From the NCBI RefSeq assembly GCF_001645685.2, contig NZ_CP017080.1, positions 2,222,001-2,286,000 on the forward strand: a stretch of 64,000 bases of DNA, read 5' to 3'. Below, piece by piece: positions 26,684-35,645 of the stretch (its first letter is position 1; each line of letters opens with the position of its first letter). This stretch comes from Peribacillus muralis. GTDB taxonomy: Bacteria > Bacillota > Bacilli > Bacillales > DSM-1321. A program made the translations under genes and the position numbers. The notes under the pieces were generated by a model. That model was given only the letters and a program-made list of their open reading frames with translations. It had not been told where the DNA came from and ran no database searches.

Positions 26684-27730
26684 ATGAGTGACGCTCTTCT
26701 TGCCATAACGCTGGTGTGGGGATTTATTTTTCTTTATGCCATCATGGCATCCATGGATTTTGGTGCTGGTTTCTGGGCGATGACTTATATAAAAAGGGAA
26801 GAAACGAATGCCACAAAGATAGCGAATAGTTATTTATCGCCAACCTGGGAAGTGACCAATACGTTTGTAGTCGGTCTTGTCATCGCGATTTACAGTTTAT
26901 TTCCAGGTGCGGTTTTCACGATAGGCGTGGCCTTGATCGTTCCGGCAAGCCTGATCTTGGTTCTGCTTTGTATTAGGAGTGCTTTCTTGGTGTTCTCCCA
27001 TAGCGTAGACAAATATGAAAAAGTGCTTACGTATATTTCTGGGTTTACTGGTTTGATCATTCCTGGGCTTCTCATCAGTGTATTGCCAATCACACATCTA
27101 GGGTTTGTCGAAGGGGTGAGGGGGGATGAAGAGCTAAATCTTGCGAAACTTTTCACAAGCCCCAATGAATATGCCTTTTTGCTGTTCGGGATATTGAGTA
27201 CGCTTTTTTTATCGTCCTTGCTCCTATCGGATTACTCAAAGCAAGCGGATGAAATGAAAGCATACAAGATTTACCGCAGGGATGCGATGATCACCGGTCC
27301 GCTGATGTTAGTCATGGCATTGCTTGTAATGTTTACATTAAAAAACGAAGCGAATTGGATTTATGAAGAGATGATGAAAAACTCAGCATTATTACTTCTT
27401 TCACTTGTCTTTTTTGTCATAGCCGGCGTCGCACTCTATCTTCCTTATTTTTCTAAAAGAGAAGTTAAAGGGATGCCTCGCCTTGCCGTCATATCGATCA
27501 TCATTCAGTATTTGATCGGCAGCTATGTCTATGGGATTGCACATTTACCGTATATCATATATCCAAATGTCACGATCCTTTCCGGTTTTACCGACCCGAC
27601 ATCCTTCAGGGCCGTGTTTGCCACATACATCGTTGGTTTTGCGATATTGGTTCCAGGCTTCTATTATTTCTGGTCGATCTTCATGAAGGATCAACGCCGT
27701 AAGTTCAAACGAGGACAAATGACCAATTAG
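26684..27730 (+). CDS. ythB: Cytochrome bd-type ubiquinol oxidase subunit II
   Basis: A 348-residue membrane protein with about eight helices that pairs with subunit I. The start MSDALLAITLVWGFIFLYAI followed by MASMDFGAGFWAM is typical of CydB/YthB. The stretch LSPTWEVTNTFVVGLVIAIY includes the conserved tryptophan-glutamate. ATG 26684 follows AAAGGAGG at 26669-26677; the ATG at 26666 overlaps the end of subunit I and precedes that site. It is part of a three-gene unit with the secreted protein that follows. Confidence 0.87.
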   Translation: MSDALLAITLVWGFIFLYAIMASMDFGAGFWAMTYIKREETNATKIANSYLSPTWEVTNTFVVGLVIAIYSLFPGAVFTIGVALIVPASLILVLLCIRSAFLVFSHSVDKYEKVLTYISGFTGLIIPGLLISVLPITHLGFVEGVRGDEELNLAKLFTSPNEYAFLLFGILSTLFLSSLLLSDYSKQADEMKAYKIYRRDAMITGPLMLVMALLVMFTLKNEANWIYEEMMKNSALLLLSLVFFVIAGVALYLPYFSKREVKGMPRLAVISIIIQYLIGSYVYGIAHLPYIIYPNVTILSGFTDPTSFRAVFATYIVGFAILVPGFYYFWSIFMKDQRRKFKRGQMTN

Positions 27731-27756
27731 TTCATCCCTTGAAAAGAGAGGTTATC

Positions 27757-28518
27757 ATGATGAAAAAGTTAGATTTGCTAAAATATGCGGTTTTAGTTCT
27801 TTCACTCTTTGTGAGCTATCAAGCGGTTGAGGCCCATGATAAGAATTTTCAGGTCGATGGTACGTATATGTCGACAAAAAGAGATGTAACAGGGGACGAG
27901 AAAATAGATATCATCCAAGTTCAGGGGCTGCCATATAAAGAAGGAAGCAAGTTCCTGAAAAAAATTGAATTGAGTGTTGAAAGCGATCGCCGTACGATCA
28001 GCGTCCCGTTAAAAGCAGGATATAATCCTGAATTAAAGGTAGCCGACTTGAATGATGATGGCCTGCAGGACGTATTGGTCACGGTTTTGCTGGAAGGCAA
28101 AGAACGTTTGATCTCAAGCTACGCCTATACCTTCAAGGATGGAAGAGTACATGAACTCGACATGCCCCCAACTGTCCCTGTAACGGCACAATTCCTGGAC
28201 GGATATAAGGCCCAAATCAGTATTGAAGGGCAAAAGCCTGTAGTGCTGGATATCCGGTCAAGAAAAAAAACGTATGATGAATTGGGTATTTATCAAGATG
28301 GAAAACTGAACGAACCGACCGAGCTTTTGGTTGATCCTTACTCGAAGCTTGACATCAAAACAGTCTTTGGTAAAAGGAAGCGACTTATAGGAACCCAAAA
28401 AGTGAACGGATCCGATGAACGTGACCCGTTATTGGAGATTGAATCGGTTTGGACGTACAAGCATGATTGGACGCTTGTAAAGGCCAAGGTAAAGGAAATT
28501 AAAGTAAACAAAAAGTAA
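27757..28518 (+). CDS. Secreted FG-GAP/VCBS-like protein of the bd oxidase operon
   Basis: A 253-residue protein with an N-terminal signal (MMKKLDLLKYAVLVLSLFVS, probable cleavage after VEA). Two calcium-binding-like repeats, RDVTGDEKIDIIQVQG and VADLNDDGLQDVLVTV, are of the FG-GAP/VCBS type seen in beta-propeller or sheet-rich exported proteins. It starts 26 bp after subunit II with AAAAGAGAGG upstream and ends before a terminator, so it belongs to the oxidase operon. B. subtilis ythAB also has a third gene, but I cannot say these correspond. Function is unknown; a surface role near the oxidase is a guess. Confidence 0.7.
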   Translation: MMKKLDLLKYAVLVLSLFVSYQAVEAHDKNFQVDGTYMSTKRDVTGDEKIDIIQVQGLPYKEGSKFLKKIELSVESDRRTISVPLKAGYNPELKVADLNDDGLQDVLVTVLLEGKERLISSYAYTFKDGRVHELDMPPTVPVTAQFLDGYKAQISIEGQKPVVLDIRSRKKTYDELGIYQDGKLNEPTELLVDPYSKLDIKTVFGKRKRLIGTQKVNGSDERDPLLEIESVWTYKHDWTLVKAKVKEIKVNKK

Positions 28519-28568
28519 ACAAGCAGAAAAAAAGATAGGAACCGCTAGAAATTGAATGAAGGAAGATG

Positions 28569-28595
28569 ACAGCCCTTAATATGGGGGCTGTTTTT
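28569..28595 (+). terminator. Terminator after the bd oxidase operon
   Basis: The hairpin acagccc / gggctgt with an 8 to 9-nt loop is followed by TTTT. It lies 51 bp after the FG-GAP gene. Confidence 0.8.
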
Positions 28596-28609
28596 AGTTA
28601 TTTTAAAAA

Positions 28610-28637
28610 TTGACAATTTTTAAATATTTGGTAAAAT
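28610..28637 (+). promoter_or_regulatory. Sigma-A promoter upstream of the TetR/leucine genes
   Basis: A perfect -35 TTGACA (28610-28615) and -10 TAAAAT (28632-28637) are separated by 16 nt. A 7-bp inverted repeat (aatccag 28645-28651, ctggatt 28677-28683) follows in the leader. Confidence 0.7.
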
Positions 28638-28686
28638 CTAAATAAATCCAGTTTATACATATCGAGATTTTGCCGACTGGATTAAA

Positions 28687-28700
28687 TGTAAGCGGATACA
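28687..28700. promoter_or_regulatory. cre-like site before the TetR gene
   Basis: TGTAAGCGGATACA matches 13 of 14 positions of the cre consensus. It is downstream of the promoter at 28610, consistent with CcpA repression of leucine catabolism when sugar is present. Confidence 0.5.
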
Positions 28701-28754
28701 AAAAACAGGGGGTGCAGACCTACGGAGTTAAGGGAAAAAATAATCGAAACATCG

Positions 28755-29294
28755 TTGACTCTCTTTGAACAGCATGGCTACCATGGTGTCTCCGTCAACG
28801 AAATCGTTAAGGCATGCGGAACCAGCAAGGGTGGCTTTTATCACCACTTTTCTTCCAAAGATGAGCTATTATTTGTCATTCATGATTATTTTATTTCATA
28901 TGTATTAACAAATGCACAGGAAGCCATCTCGGAAAGTACACATCCAGCCGAAAAAATGCAAAAGATCATTCAATCTTTCGTAAAAGTGTTTGACCTGTAT
29001 CAACCTCACATTTCAGTATTCTATCAAGAAAGCATTTACTTAAAACCGCCTTATGTTGAAGCCATTCTAAAAAAGCGTAAGCTGTATAAAGAAATCATCT
29101 TTTCCGTCATCGAGGAGGGAATTGAAAAAGGGGTATTCCGCAGTGAACTGCCGGTTGAAATTACCGGGATGTCAATTTTGGGGATGGTTAACTGGTCTTA
29201 CAAATGGTACAAAAGGGACGGCGGAATGACGATCGATGAAATTGGGGAGATATATATCGATTTAATTCTTCACGCCTTATTGAAGGATAAATAA
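28755..29294 (+). CDS. TetR/AcrR-family regulator of the leucine operon, start unclear
   Basis: The TetR helix-turn-helix is intact: VSVNEIVKACGTSKGGFYHH then FSSKDELLFVIHDYF, and an all-helical ligand-binding domain follows. The first standard in-frame start is TTG 28755, which would cut off half of helix 1. The same frame stays open upstream to 28692 and reads TELREKIIETSLTLFEQ, exactly what a TetR N-terminus should be, but has no ATG, GTG or TTG. A GTG at 28712 behind a GGGGG ribosome site is out of frame by one base. A one-base frameshift, a sequencing error or a rare start codon could explain this. It probably represses yngJ and following genes. Confidence 0.75.
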   Translation: MTLFEQHGYHGVSVNEIVKACGTSKGGFYHHFSSKDELLFVIHDYFISYVLTNAQEAISESTHPAEKMQKIIQSFVKVFDLYQPHISVFYQESIYLKPPYVEAILKKRKLYKEIIFSVIEEGIEKGVFRSELPVEITGMSILGMVNWSYKWYKRDGGMTIDEIGEIYIDLILHALLKDK

Positions 29295-29371
29295 ATGGAA
29301 AAGGAAAGCTTCCAGCCATTTTCCTCCATAACGCATTGAAAATGAAATAAAGCATTAAAAGCGAGTTACAC

Positions 29372-29389
29372 AGACCAACCAGTCGGTCT
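29372..29389. promoter_or_regulatory. TetR-type operator before yngJ
   Basis: AGACCAACCAGTCGGTCT pairs at 7 of 9 symmetric positions, with the ACC-rAC-GTyGGT layout known from many TetR operators. It is 23 bp before the yngJ start and downstream of the tetR gene, so it may also mark a local promoter. Confidence 0.6.
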
Positions 29390-29411
29390 TAATAGAAAGG
29401 GGAAGTGACAA

Positions 29412-30554
29412 ATGGATTTCTCACTTACGAAAGAGCAGCAGATGATTAAGGAAATGGTTCGGGAATTTGCCGAAAAGGAAATCAAGCCAATTGCCATTGA
29501 ATTGGATGCCAAATCGATGTTTGCAGAGGATGTCTTCAAAAAAATGGGGAAACTTGGGTTGCTCGGCATTCCTTTCCCTGAAGAATATGGCGGGTCGGGC
29601 GGCGATACGATTTCGTATGCCATTGCAGTTGAAGAAATCGGCAAAGCATGCGGCGGAACCGGATTAAGCTATGCAGCCGCCGTTTCACTTGGGGCAAGTC
29701 CGCTTTTTTACTTTGGAACCGAGGAACAGAAGCAAAAATATCTCGTTCCGATCACAACCGGCGAGACTTTGGCAGCCTTTGGATTGACAGAGCCAAATGC
29801 AGGCTCCGATGCAGGCGGTACGAGAACGGCTGCCAAATTGGATGGTGATGAATATGTGATAAATGGTGAGAAAATCTGGATCACCAATGCCAGCTATTCA
29901 AGAACCATCACCGTCACTGCGGTATCGGGCAAGGATGAAAAAGGCAAGAACATCATCTCGGCCTTCATCGTGCCAACCGATACGAAAGGTCTTACGATCA
30001 ATAGCAATTATGAAAAAATGGGTGTTCGTGCTTCCAATACTTGTGAAATCATCTTAGATAATGTCCGCGTTCCGAAGGAGAATTTATTGGGCGATCCACA
30101 AAAAGGGTTCAAGCAATTTTTATTCACGCTTGATGGCGGGAGGATTTCAATTGCTGCTTTGGCGGTCGGCATTGCACAAGCAGCCTTCGATAAGGCTTTG
30201 GCTTTTTCAAAGGAGCGCGTCCAATTCGGGAAACCCATTTCAAGTTTCCAGGCAATTCAATTCAAGCTTGCCGATATGGCTATGGAAATAGAATTGGCAA
30301 GGAATATGGTTTATAAGGCTGCATGGTTAAAAGACATGAAAAAACCATTTGCGAAGGAAGCGGCGTACGCCAAGCTGTTTGCAAGTGAAACCGCATTCAG
30401 GGCCAGCAATCAAGCGATTCAAATTCATGGTGGTTCAGGTTATATGAGGGAATATGAAGTGGAACGGCATTTAAGGGATGCCAAGCTGCTGGAAATTGGC
30501 GAAGGCACCTCGGAAATCCAAAGAATCGTGATTGCCAGGCAATTGGGGTGCTGA
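29412..30554 (+). CDS. yngJ: Acyl-CoA dehydrogenase (isovaleryl-CoA type)
   Basis: A 380-residue FAD flavoprotein of the short-chain acyl-CoA dehydrogenase family. Signatures are [20 protein letters not shown] (about 123-142), [19 protein letters not shown] and the catalytic-glutamate region [19 protein letters not shown] at the C-terminus. It introduces the double bond of isovaleryl-CoA to give 3-methylcrotonyl-CoA, passing electrons to ETF. The gene order after it (ligase, biotin carboxylase, biotin carrier, HMG-CoA lyase, hydratase, carboxyltransferase) is that of the B. subtilis yng operon. The ribosome site is AAAGGGGAAG. Substrate assignment rests on context. Confidence 0.88.
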   Translation: MDFSLTKEQQMIKEMVREFAEKEIKPIAIELDAKSMFAEDVFKKMGKLGLLGIPFPEEYGGSGGDTISYAIAVEEIGKACGGTGLSYAAAVSLGASPLFYFGTEEQKQKYLVPITTGETLAAFGLTEPNAGSDAGGTRTAAKLDGDEYVINGEKIWITNASYSRTITVTAVSGKDEKGKNIISAFIVPTDTKGLTINSNYEKMGVRASNTCEIILDNVRVPKENLLGDPQKGFKQFLFTLDGGRISIAALAVGIAQAAFDKALAFSKERVQFGKPISSFQAIQFKLADMAMEIELARNMVYKAAWLKDMKKPFAKEAAYAKLFASETAFRASNQAIQIHGGSGYMREYEVERHLRDAKLLEIGEGTSEIQRIVIARQLGC

Positions 30555-30650
30555 TAACGGAACGCTGATGAACCATAATGGGCAAATGGCAGATATTATC
30601 TCTTCAGCTGGGAGCGTTCATTCTTACCTTTATTAGATAGGAGGAATATG

Positions 30651-32297
30651 ATGTCTGATTTGCTAGATGTTACGATCGGAAAACTGCTTGAAATGACAGC
30701 AGAGCGATACGGTGAGAATGAAGCAGTGGTGTACCATGAGCTGGGACTTCGCCATACTTACAGCGAATTTGAAAAGATTTGCAGGGCGGCGGCCAGGGGG
30801 TTCATGTCGCTTGATATTAAAAAAGGGGACCATATCGCCATCTGGGCAACCAACAAGCCGGAATGGCTCATTTCCCAATTTTCCACGGCGAAAATGGGCG
30901 GGGTATTGGTTACGGTCAATACGAACTACCGTACAAGTGAACTGGAGTATCTGCTAAAGCAATCTGATTCGACGACGCTAATCCTGATGGAGCAATTCAA
31001 GGACCATTCCTATATGGATACATTGTATGAAATCATACCTGAATTGAAAACTGCAAAACCAGGAAAATTGCAATCTGAGAGACTGCCAAAATTAAAAAAC
31101 ATCATTGTCTTGGGCGAAACACGCTATCCAGGCACATTTTCTTGGGATGAAGTCATGGACGGAAGCGAATCCATTTCGGAGGAGGCACTGGACAGGAGGA
31201 TGGGGGAGTCGGCTCCAGGCGATGTTATCAATATGCAATACACATCAGGAACGACAGGATTTCCAAAAGGAGTGATGTTAACGCATTCAAATCTGGTCAA
31301 CAATGGACTGAATGTCGCAGAATGCATGAAGCTTACCGAGGATGACAGGCTATGCATCCCTGTCCCCCTGTTTCATTGTTTTGGCTGTTCACTCGGTTCG
31401 ATGGCTTCCGTTTCTGTTGGGGCGACGATGGTTCCCCTTGTGGAATTCAATCCCCGAACGGTCCTTAAGACCGTTGAGGCAGAAAAATGTACTGCCCTAC
31501 ATGGGGTTCCGACCATGTTCATTTCAGAACTTAATCTTGATGACTTCGACCAATATGATTTACGTTCTTTACGGACTGGTATCATGGCAGGCTCGACTTG
31601 TCCGATCGAGGTCATGAAAAGCGTGGTTAACAAAATGGGGGTTACCGAAATAACGATTACTTATGGGCAAACGGAATCATCGCCAGGGATAACCATGACC
31701 AGGACGGATGATCCGATTGAGCTTCGCGTTTCTTCAGTGGGCAGGGCATTGCCTAAAGTGGAAGTGAAGATTGTCGATCCGGCGACTGGGGAAGAGGTAC
31801 CTATGGGAATGCAAGGGGAGCTTTGTTCAAGGGGATATCATGTGATGAAGGGATATTATAATAATCCGGAAGCTACGGAGCAGGCAATTGACGGGGAAGG
31901 CTGGCTTCATACGGGGGATTTAGCGGTCATGGACGAAAATGGCTACTGCAAGATAACAGGCAGGCTAAAAGATATGATCATTCGTGGTGGAGAAAATATC
32001 TATCCGCGTGAGATAGAAGAGTTCCTTTATCGACATCCTGCCATTGCCGATGTCCAGGTGCTTGGCGTCCCTGATCAAAAGTATGGCGAAGAAGTTGCGG
32101 CATGGATCATTTTGAAAGCAGGGAAAACCATGACGGAGCAAGAATTGATCTCGTATTGCAAAGGGAACATATCGTTTCATAAAATTCCCCGGCATATTCA
32201 TTTCACGGATGCTTATCCAATGACCGCTTCTGGAAAAATTCAAAAGTATAAGCTGCGGGAACAAACGCTTGACCTGTTAACGGAACGCACTAATTAA
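30651..32297 (+). CDS. yngI: Acyl-CoA synthetase of the leucine operon
   Basis: An AMP-forming ligase of 548 residues. It has the P-loop MQYTSGTTGFPKGVMLTH (about 195), TYGQTESSPG, the HTGDLAVMDENGY motif, the hinge GRLKDMIIRGGENIYPRE and the C-terminal lysine in TASGKIQKYK. It should activate a branched or short acid, possibly isovalerate or acetoacetate, to the CoA ester, feeding the pathway. ATG 30651 is 6 nt from AGGAGG; the ATG at 30648 is only 3 nt away. It differs clearly from the other ligase at 1766-3358. Confidence 0.88.
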   Translation: MSDLLDVTIGKLLEMTAERYGENEAVVYHELGLRHTYSEFEKICRAAARGFMSLDIKKGDHIAIWATNKPEWLISQFSTAKMGGVLVTVNTNYRTSELEYLLKQSDSTTLILMEQFKDHSYMDTLYEIIPELKTAKPGKLQSERLPKLKNIIVLGETRYPGTFSWDEVMDGSESISEEALDRRMGESAPGDVINMQYTSGTTGFPKGVMLTHSNLVNNGLNVAECMKLTEDDRLCIPVPLFHCFGCSLGSMASVSVGATMVPLVEFNPRTVLKTVEAEKCTALHGVPTMFISELNLDDFDQYDLRSLRTGIMAGSTCPIEVMKSVVNKMGVTEITITYGQTESSPGITMTRTDDPIELRVSSVGRALPKVEVKIVDPATGEEVPMGMQGELCSRGYHVMKGYYNNPEATEQAIDGEGWLHTGDLAVMDENGYCKITGRLKDMIIRGGENIYPREIEEFLYRHPAIADVQVLGVPDQKYGEEVAAWIILKAGKTMTEQELISYCKGNISFHKIPRHIHFTDAYPMTASGKIQKYKLREQTLDLLTERTN

Positions 32298-32309
32298 GGA
32301 GATGATCGG

Positions 32310-33659
32310 ATGATTGGGAAAATTCTTATCGCAAATAGAGGGGAAATTGCATCACGAATTATTCGGACATGCAAGAAAATGGGGATAAGCACGGTTGCGG
32401 TCCATTCGGAAGCAGATGCGGATGCACCCTTTGTCGGCTTAGCGGACGAATCATACTCATTGGGCGGCTCAAGAGTCCAGGAAAGCTACTTAAATGTCGA
32501 GAAGATTTTGGAAATCGCCAAAGATACCGGAGTGGAGGCGATTCATCCGGGATATGGATTTTTGAGTGAAAATGCAGATTTTGCGCGTTCATGTGAAAAA
32601 GCTGGTTTGATATTCATTGGTCCGAAGCCGGAAGTCATCCAGCAAATGGGTAACAAAGTAGAAGCTCGGAAAAAGATGGAGCAAGCAGGCCTTCCGTTGG
32701 TTCCGGGGTTTTCGCGTCCATTGATCGATGCTGCTGAAGCGGCAGCCGTTGCCGAAAGGATCGGTTATCCAGTCATGCTGAAGGCGGCAGCGGGTGGAGG
32801 AGGAATCGGCATGCAGGCCGTCTCCAATGAAGATGAGCTTTCGAAAGCATTTGAAGGAAATCAAAAACGTGCCCAATTATTTTTTGGTAATGGAGATATG
32901 TTCATTGAAAAATTAATAGAAAAACCTCGTCATATCGAAATTCAGGTAATGGCGGATTCCTTTGGAAATGCCGTTTTCTTGTGGGAAAGGGAATGCTCTG
33001 TCCAAAGGCGCCACCAGAAGGTCGTGGAAGAGGCTCCTTCCTCTTTCCTTGACGAAGAAACAAGGAATAAAATGGGGGCCGCTGCCGTAAAGGCGGTTAA
33101 GGCAATCGGATATAGCAATGCAGGCACGCTTGAATTTTTAGTTGATGCAGATAAGAACTTCTATTTTCTAGAGATGAATACACGCCTTCAGGTTGAGCAT
33201 CCTGTCACTGAAGAAATTACCGGATTGGATTTGGTGGAACAGCAAATTATTATTGCATCCGGTAAAAAACTGGATTTCACGCAAGACGACATTAAAAAGG
33301 CTGGACATTCGATCGAAGTGCGCATATATGCAGAAGATCCGAAAACGTTTTATCCAGCACCAGGAACGATTACAAGCCTGAACCTCCCTAACGGCGACGG
33401 AATCCGTCATGAATTGGCGGTACACGGCACATCCGTCGTATCGCATTTTTATGACCCGATGATCGCGAAGTTGGTCGTGAGCGGTGAATCCAGGGATAAA
33501 GCCATCGAGAGGCTAAGAGCAGCATTGGACAATTATAAGATAGAAGGCATTAAAACGAACCTTCCTCTGCTCTTGGAAATCATCTCCCATGACGCTTTTT
33601 CCAAAGGTGATACGACTACGGATTTCATAGATAAATATATTAAAAAACTAACAGTATAA
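32310..33659 (+). CDS. yngHA: Biotin carboxylase of 3-methylcrotonyl-CoA carboxylase
   Basis: A 449-residue ATP-grasp biotin carboxylase that carboxylates biotin on the small carrier protein encoded next. Motifs are KILIANRGEIASRIIRTCKK at the start, the glycine-rich ATP loop KAAAGGGGIGM (about 151-161), FLWERECSVQRRHQKVVEEA, and FLEMNTRLQVEHPVTEE with the catalytic residues. ATG 32310 lies 7 nt after AAGGAG. A housekeeping AccC is normally encoded elsewhere; this copy is dedicated to leucine degradation by its operon. Confidence 0.92.
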   Translation: MIGKILIANRGEIASRIIRTCKKMGISTVAVHSEADADAPFVGLADESYSLGGSRVQESYLNVEKILEIAKDTGVEAIHPGYGFLSENADFARSCEKAGLIFIGPKPEVIQQMGNKVEARKKMEQAGLPLVPGFSRPLIDAAEAAAVAERIGYPVMLKAAAGGGGIGMQAVSNEDELSKAFEGNQKRAQLFFGNGDMFIEKLIEKPRHIEIQVMADSFGNAVFLWERECSVQRRHQKVVEEAPSSFLDEETRNKMGAAAVKAVKAIGYSNAGTLEFLVDADKNFYFLEMNTRLQVEHPVTEEITGLDLVEQQIIIASGKKLDFTQDDIKKAGHSIEVRIYAEDPKTFYPAPGTITSLNLPNGDGIRHELAVHGTSVVSHFYDPMIAKLVVSGESRDKAIERLRAALDNYKIEGIKTNLPLLLEIISHDAFSKGDTTTDFIDKYIKKLTV

Positions 33660-33696
33660 AACATGACATAACATATATGATCAGGAGGAATGAAGG

Positions 33697-33909
33697 ATGG
33701 CAGAATTAAAAGCGAGCATGGCAGGCAGTGTTTGGAAAATAGTGGCGAAAGAGGGGCAAAGCGTAACGGACGGTCAGGATATCGTCATATTGGAATCAAT
33801 GAAAATGGAAATCCCGATTGCTGCCGAGGAGGCGGGCACCATTAAAGAACTTAAAGTGAATGAGGGTGATTTCGTCAATGAAGGTGACGTATTGGCCGTC
33901 ATTGAATAA
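33697..33909 (+). CDS. yngHB: Biotin/lipoyl attachment protein (BLAP)
   Basis: A 70-residue single biotinyl domain. The modified lysine is in ESMKMEIPI (about residue 34); a serine replaces the alanine of the usual AMKM motif, as known for Bacillus BLAP. It is the mobile biotin carrier between the carboxylase before it and the carboxyltransferase at 35646. AGGAGG lies 8 to 9 nt before the ATG. Confidence 0.92.
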   Translation: MAELKASMAGSVWKIVAKEGQSVTDGQDIVILESMKMEIPIAAEEAGTIKELKVNEGDFVNEGDVLAVIE

Positions 33910-33921
33910 AGGAGGGATAAA

Positions 33922-34821
33922 ATGAATTGGCCTGAAAAAGTGACAATTAAGGAAGTCGGCCCGCGGGACGGTCTGCAAAATGAACAGATCATTTTACCGA
34001 CGCAAAGCAAAATTGATTGGATCGATCAGCTCTCTGATACAGGTCTTTCTTATATAGAAGTGACATCCTTTGTCCACCCGAAGTGGATTCCCCAATTGAG
34101 CGATGCCGTCCAGGTGGCAAAGGGAATAAAGCGCAACCCAAGTATCACCTATGCCGCACTCGTCCCGAATGAAAGGGGGCTTGAGGCAGCTCTTGAGGGG
34201 GAAATTGATGATATTTCGGTTTTCATGTCTTCAAGTGAAACCCATAATCTTAAAAACATCAATAAATCGATTTCCGATACCCTTCCAGTATTGAAGAAGG
34301 TCATCGATGGAGCAGCAAATGGCGGAAAAACGGTCAGAGGTTATGTTTCAACCGTTTTCGGCTGTCCATATGAAGGGGAGGTATCGATGGATCAAGTCTT
34401 TCGGGTGTGTGACCAACTGTTTGACTACGGAATCAGTGAAATATCCCTGGGAGATACGATTGGGGTGGCGTCGCCAAGACAGGTTGCATCGTTCCTTGAA
34501 AGTGCCGTGAAAAGATATGATCTCAGCCGGATTGCCCTTCATTTCCATGATACAAGGGGCATGGCCTTGGCCAATGTCCTCCAAGCACTGGAGTGTGGGG
34601 TCGAGACCTTCGATTCTTCACTCGGTGGTTTGGGCGGCTGTCCATATGCACCAGGTGCGAGCGGCAACGTCGCTACGGATGACCTGATTCATATGCTACA
34701 TAAAATGGGGATTCAAACGGGAATAAAACAAGAAAAATTGATCAAGGCAGCCTTGCTGATGCAAAGCTTTTTGGAGAAACCACTCCCAAGCCATCAGATG
34801 GCTGTATATAACGCGCAATAA
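33922..34821 (+). CDS. yngG: Hydroxymethylglutaryl-CoA lyase
   Basis: A 299-residue TIM-barrel lyase that splits HMG-CoA to acetyl-CoA and acetoacetate, the last step of leucine breakdown. The start VTIKEVGPRDGLQNEQIILP carries the metal-binding aspartate and catalytic arginine. HFHDTRGMALAN holds the metal histidines, and SSLGGLGGCPYAPGASGNVA is the HMG-CoA lyase signature loop with the active cysteine. It starts 12 bp after the biotin carrier with AAAGGAGGG upstream. Confidence 0.93.
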   Translation: MNWPEKVTIKEVGPRDGLQNEQIILPTQSKIDWIDQLSDTGLSYIEVTSFVHPKWIPQLSDAVQVAKGIKRNPSITYAALVPNERGLEAALEGEIDDISVFMSSSETHNLKNINKSISDTLPVLKKVIDGAANGGKTVRGYVSTVFGCPYEGEVSMDQVFRVCDQLFDYGISEISLGDTIGVASPRQVASFLESAVKRYDLSRIALHFHDTRGMALANVLQALECGVETFDSSLGGLGGCPYAPGASGNVATDDLIHMLHKMGIQTGIKQEKLIKAALLMQSFLEKPLPSHQMAVYNAQ

Positions 34822-34838
34822 GATTGGAGGGTGAACCG

Positions 34839-35621
34839 TTGACTTCATTAATTGACATAAGCCGTGATGATACAGGGATCGCCGTCGTCACACTAAATCG
34901 ACCTGATGCTGCTAATAGCTTATCGACGGAATTGCTTCATAGCCTGCTCGAAGGGATGAATGAATTGAAAACGGCAGCTGATTTACGCACCGTGATTTTA
35001 ACCGGATCTGGAGAAAAGGCGTTTTGTGCAGGTGCGGATTTAAAGGAACGAGCAGGGATGAGTGACGATAAAGTCAAGGAGACGCTCAAGCTGATCGGCG
35101 ACACGATCACAGCTCTCGAAAAACTGCCAGTCCCGGTCATTGCAGCGATTAACGGATCGGCCTTTGGCGGAGGGCTGGAGCTTGCGCTGGCTTGTGACAT
35201 ACGCCTCGCCTCGGAATCGGCAAAGATGGGATTGACGGAAACGGCATTAGGCATCATTCCCGGAGGCGGCGGGACTCAGCGGCTGCCCCGCATAGTCGGC
35301 CTGGCTACAGCTAAAGAGCTTATATATACGGCGAGGCAACTGGATGCAAAAACCGCCTATGATTTGAAAATCATCAGTCATATATACCCGCCTCAACAAT
35401 TGATGGAAGAAGCGATCATGTTGGCACGGGAAATCGCCCTCAATGCGCCATTAGCACTCAGGGCAGCAAAAGCGGCGATAAATCAAGGGGTGGATACGAC
35501 CCTCGAAAACGGACTGCAAATCGAAAATGATTGCTATCAGACAACTTTAAAAACCCGTGACAGACTCGAGGGTCTGGCAGCATTCAAGGAAAAGCGCAAA
35601 CCGGTATTTACGGGTCAATGA
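34839..35621 (+). CDS. yngF: Enoyl-CoA hydratase (methylglutaconyl-CoA hydratase type)
   Basis: A 260-residue crotonase-fold hydratase. The oxyanion-hole segments are SGEKAFCAGADLKERAGM (about 60) and AAINGSAFGGGLELALACD (about 108), and the catalytic glutamates lie in GLTETALGIIPGGGGTQRLP. In this operon it should hydrate 3-methylglutaconyl-CoA to HMG-CoA. TTG 34839 is preferred because GGAGG at 34826-34830 is 8 nt upstream; the TTG at 34824 overlaps that site. Length then equals B. subtilis YngF. Confidence 0.9.
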   Translation: MTSLIDISRDDTGIAVVTLNRPDAANSLSTELLHSLLEGMNELKTAADLRTVILTGSGEKAFCAGADLKERAGMSDDKVKETLKLIGDTITALEKLPVPVIAAINGSAFGGGLELALACDIRLASESAKMGLTETALGIIPGGGGTQRLPRIVGLATAKELIYTARQLDAKTAYDLKIISHIYPPQQLMEEAIMLAREIALNAPLALRAAKAAINQGVDTTLENGLQIENDCYQTTLKTRDRLEGLAAFKEKRKPVFTGQ

Positions 35622-35645
35622 GCTTCAAATGAAGGAGGAAGATCA

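Noticed and set aside
32359..32876. Leftward and rightward shadow frames in the biotin carboxylase gene
   Set aside because: They are alternative-frame readings of a strongly conserved gene and have no signals of their own.
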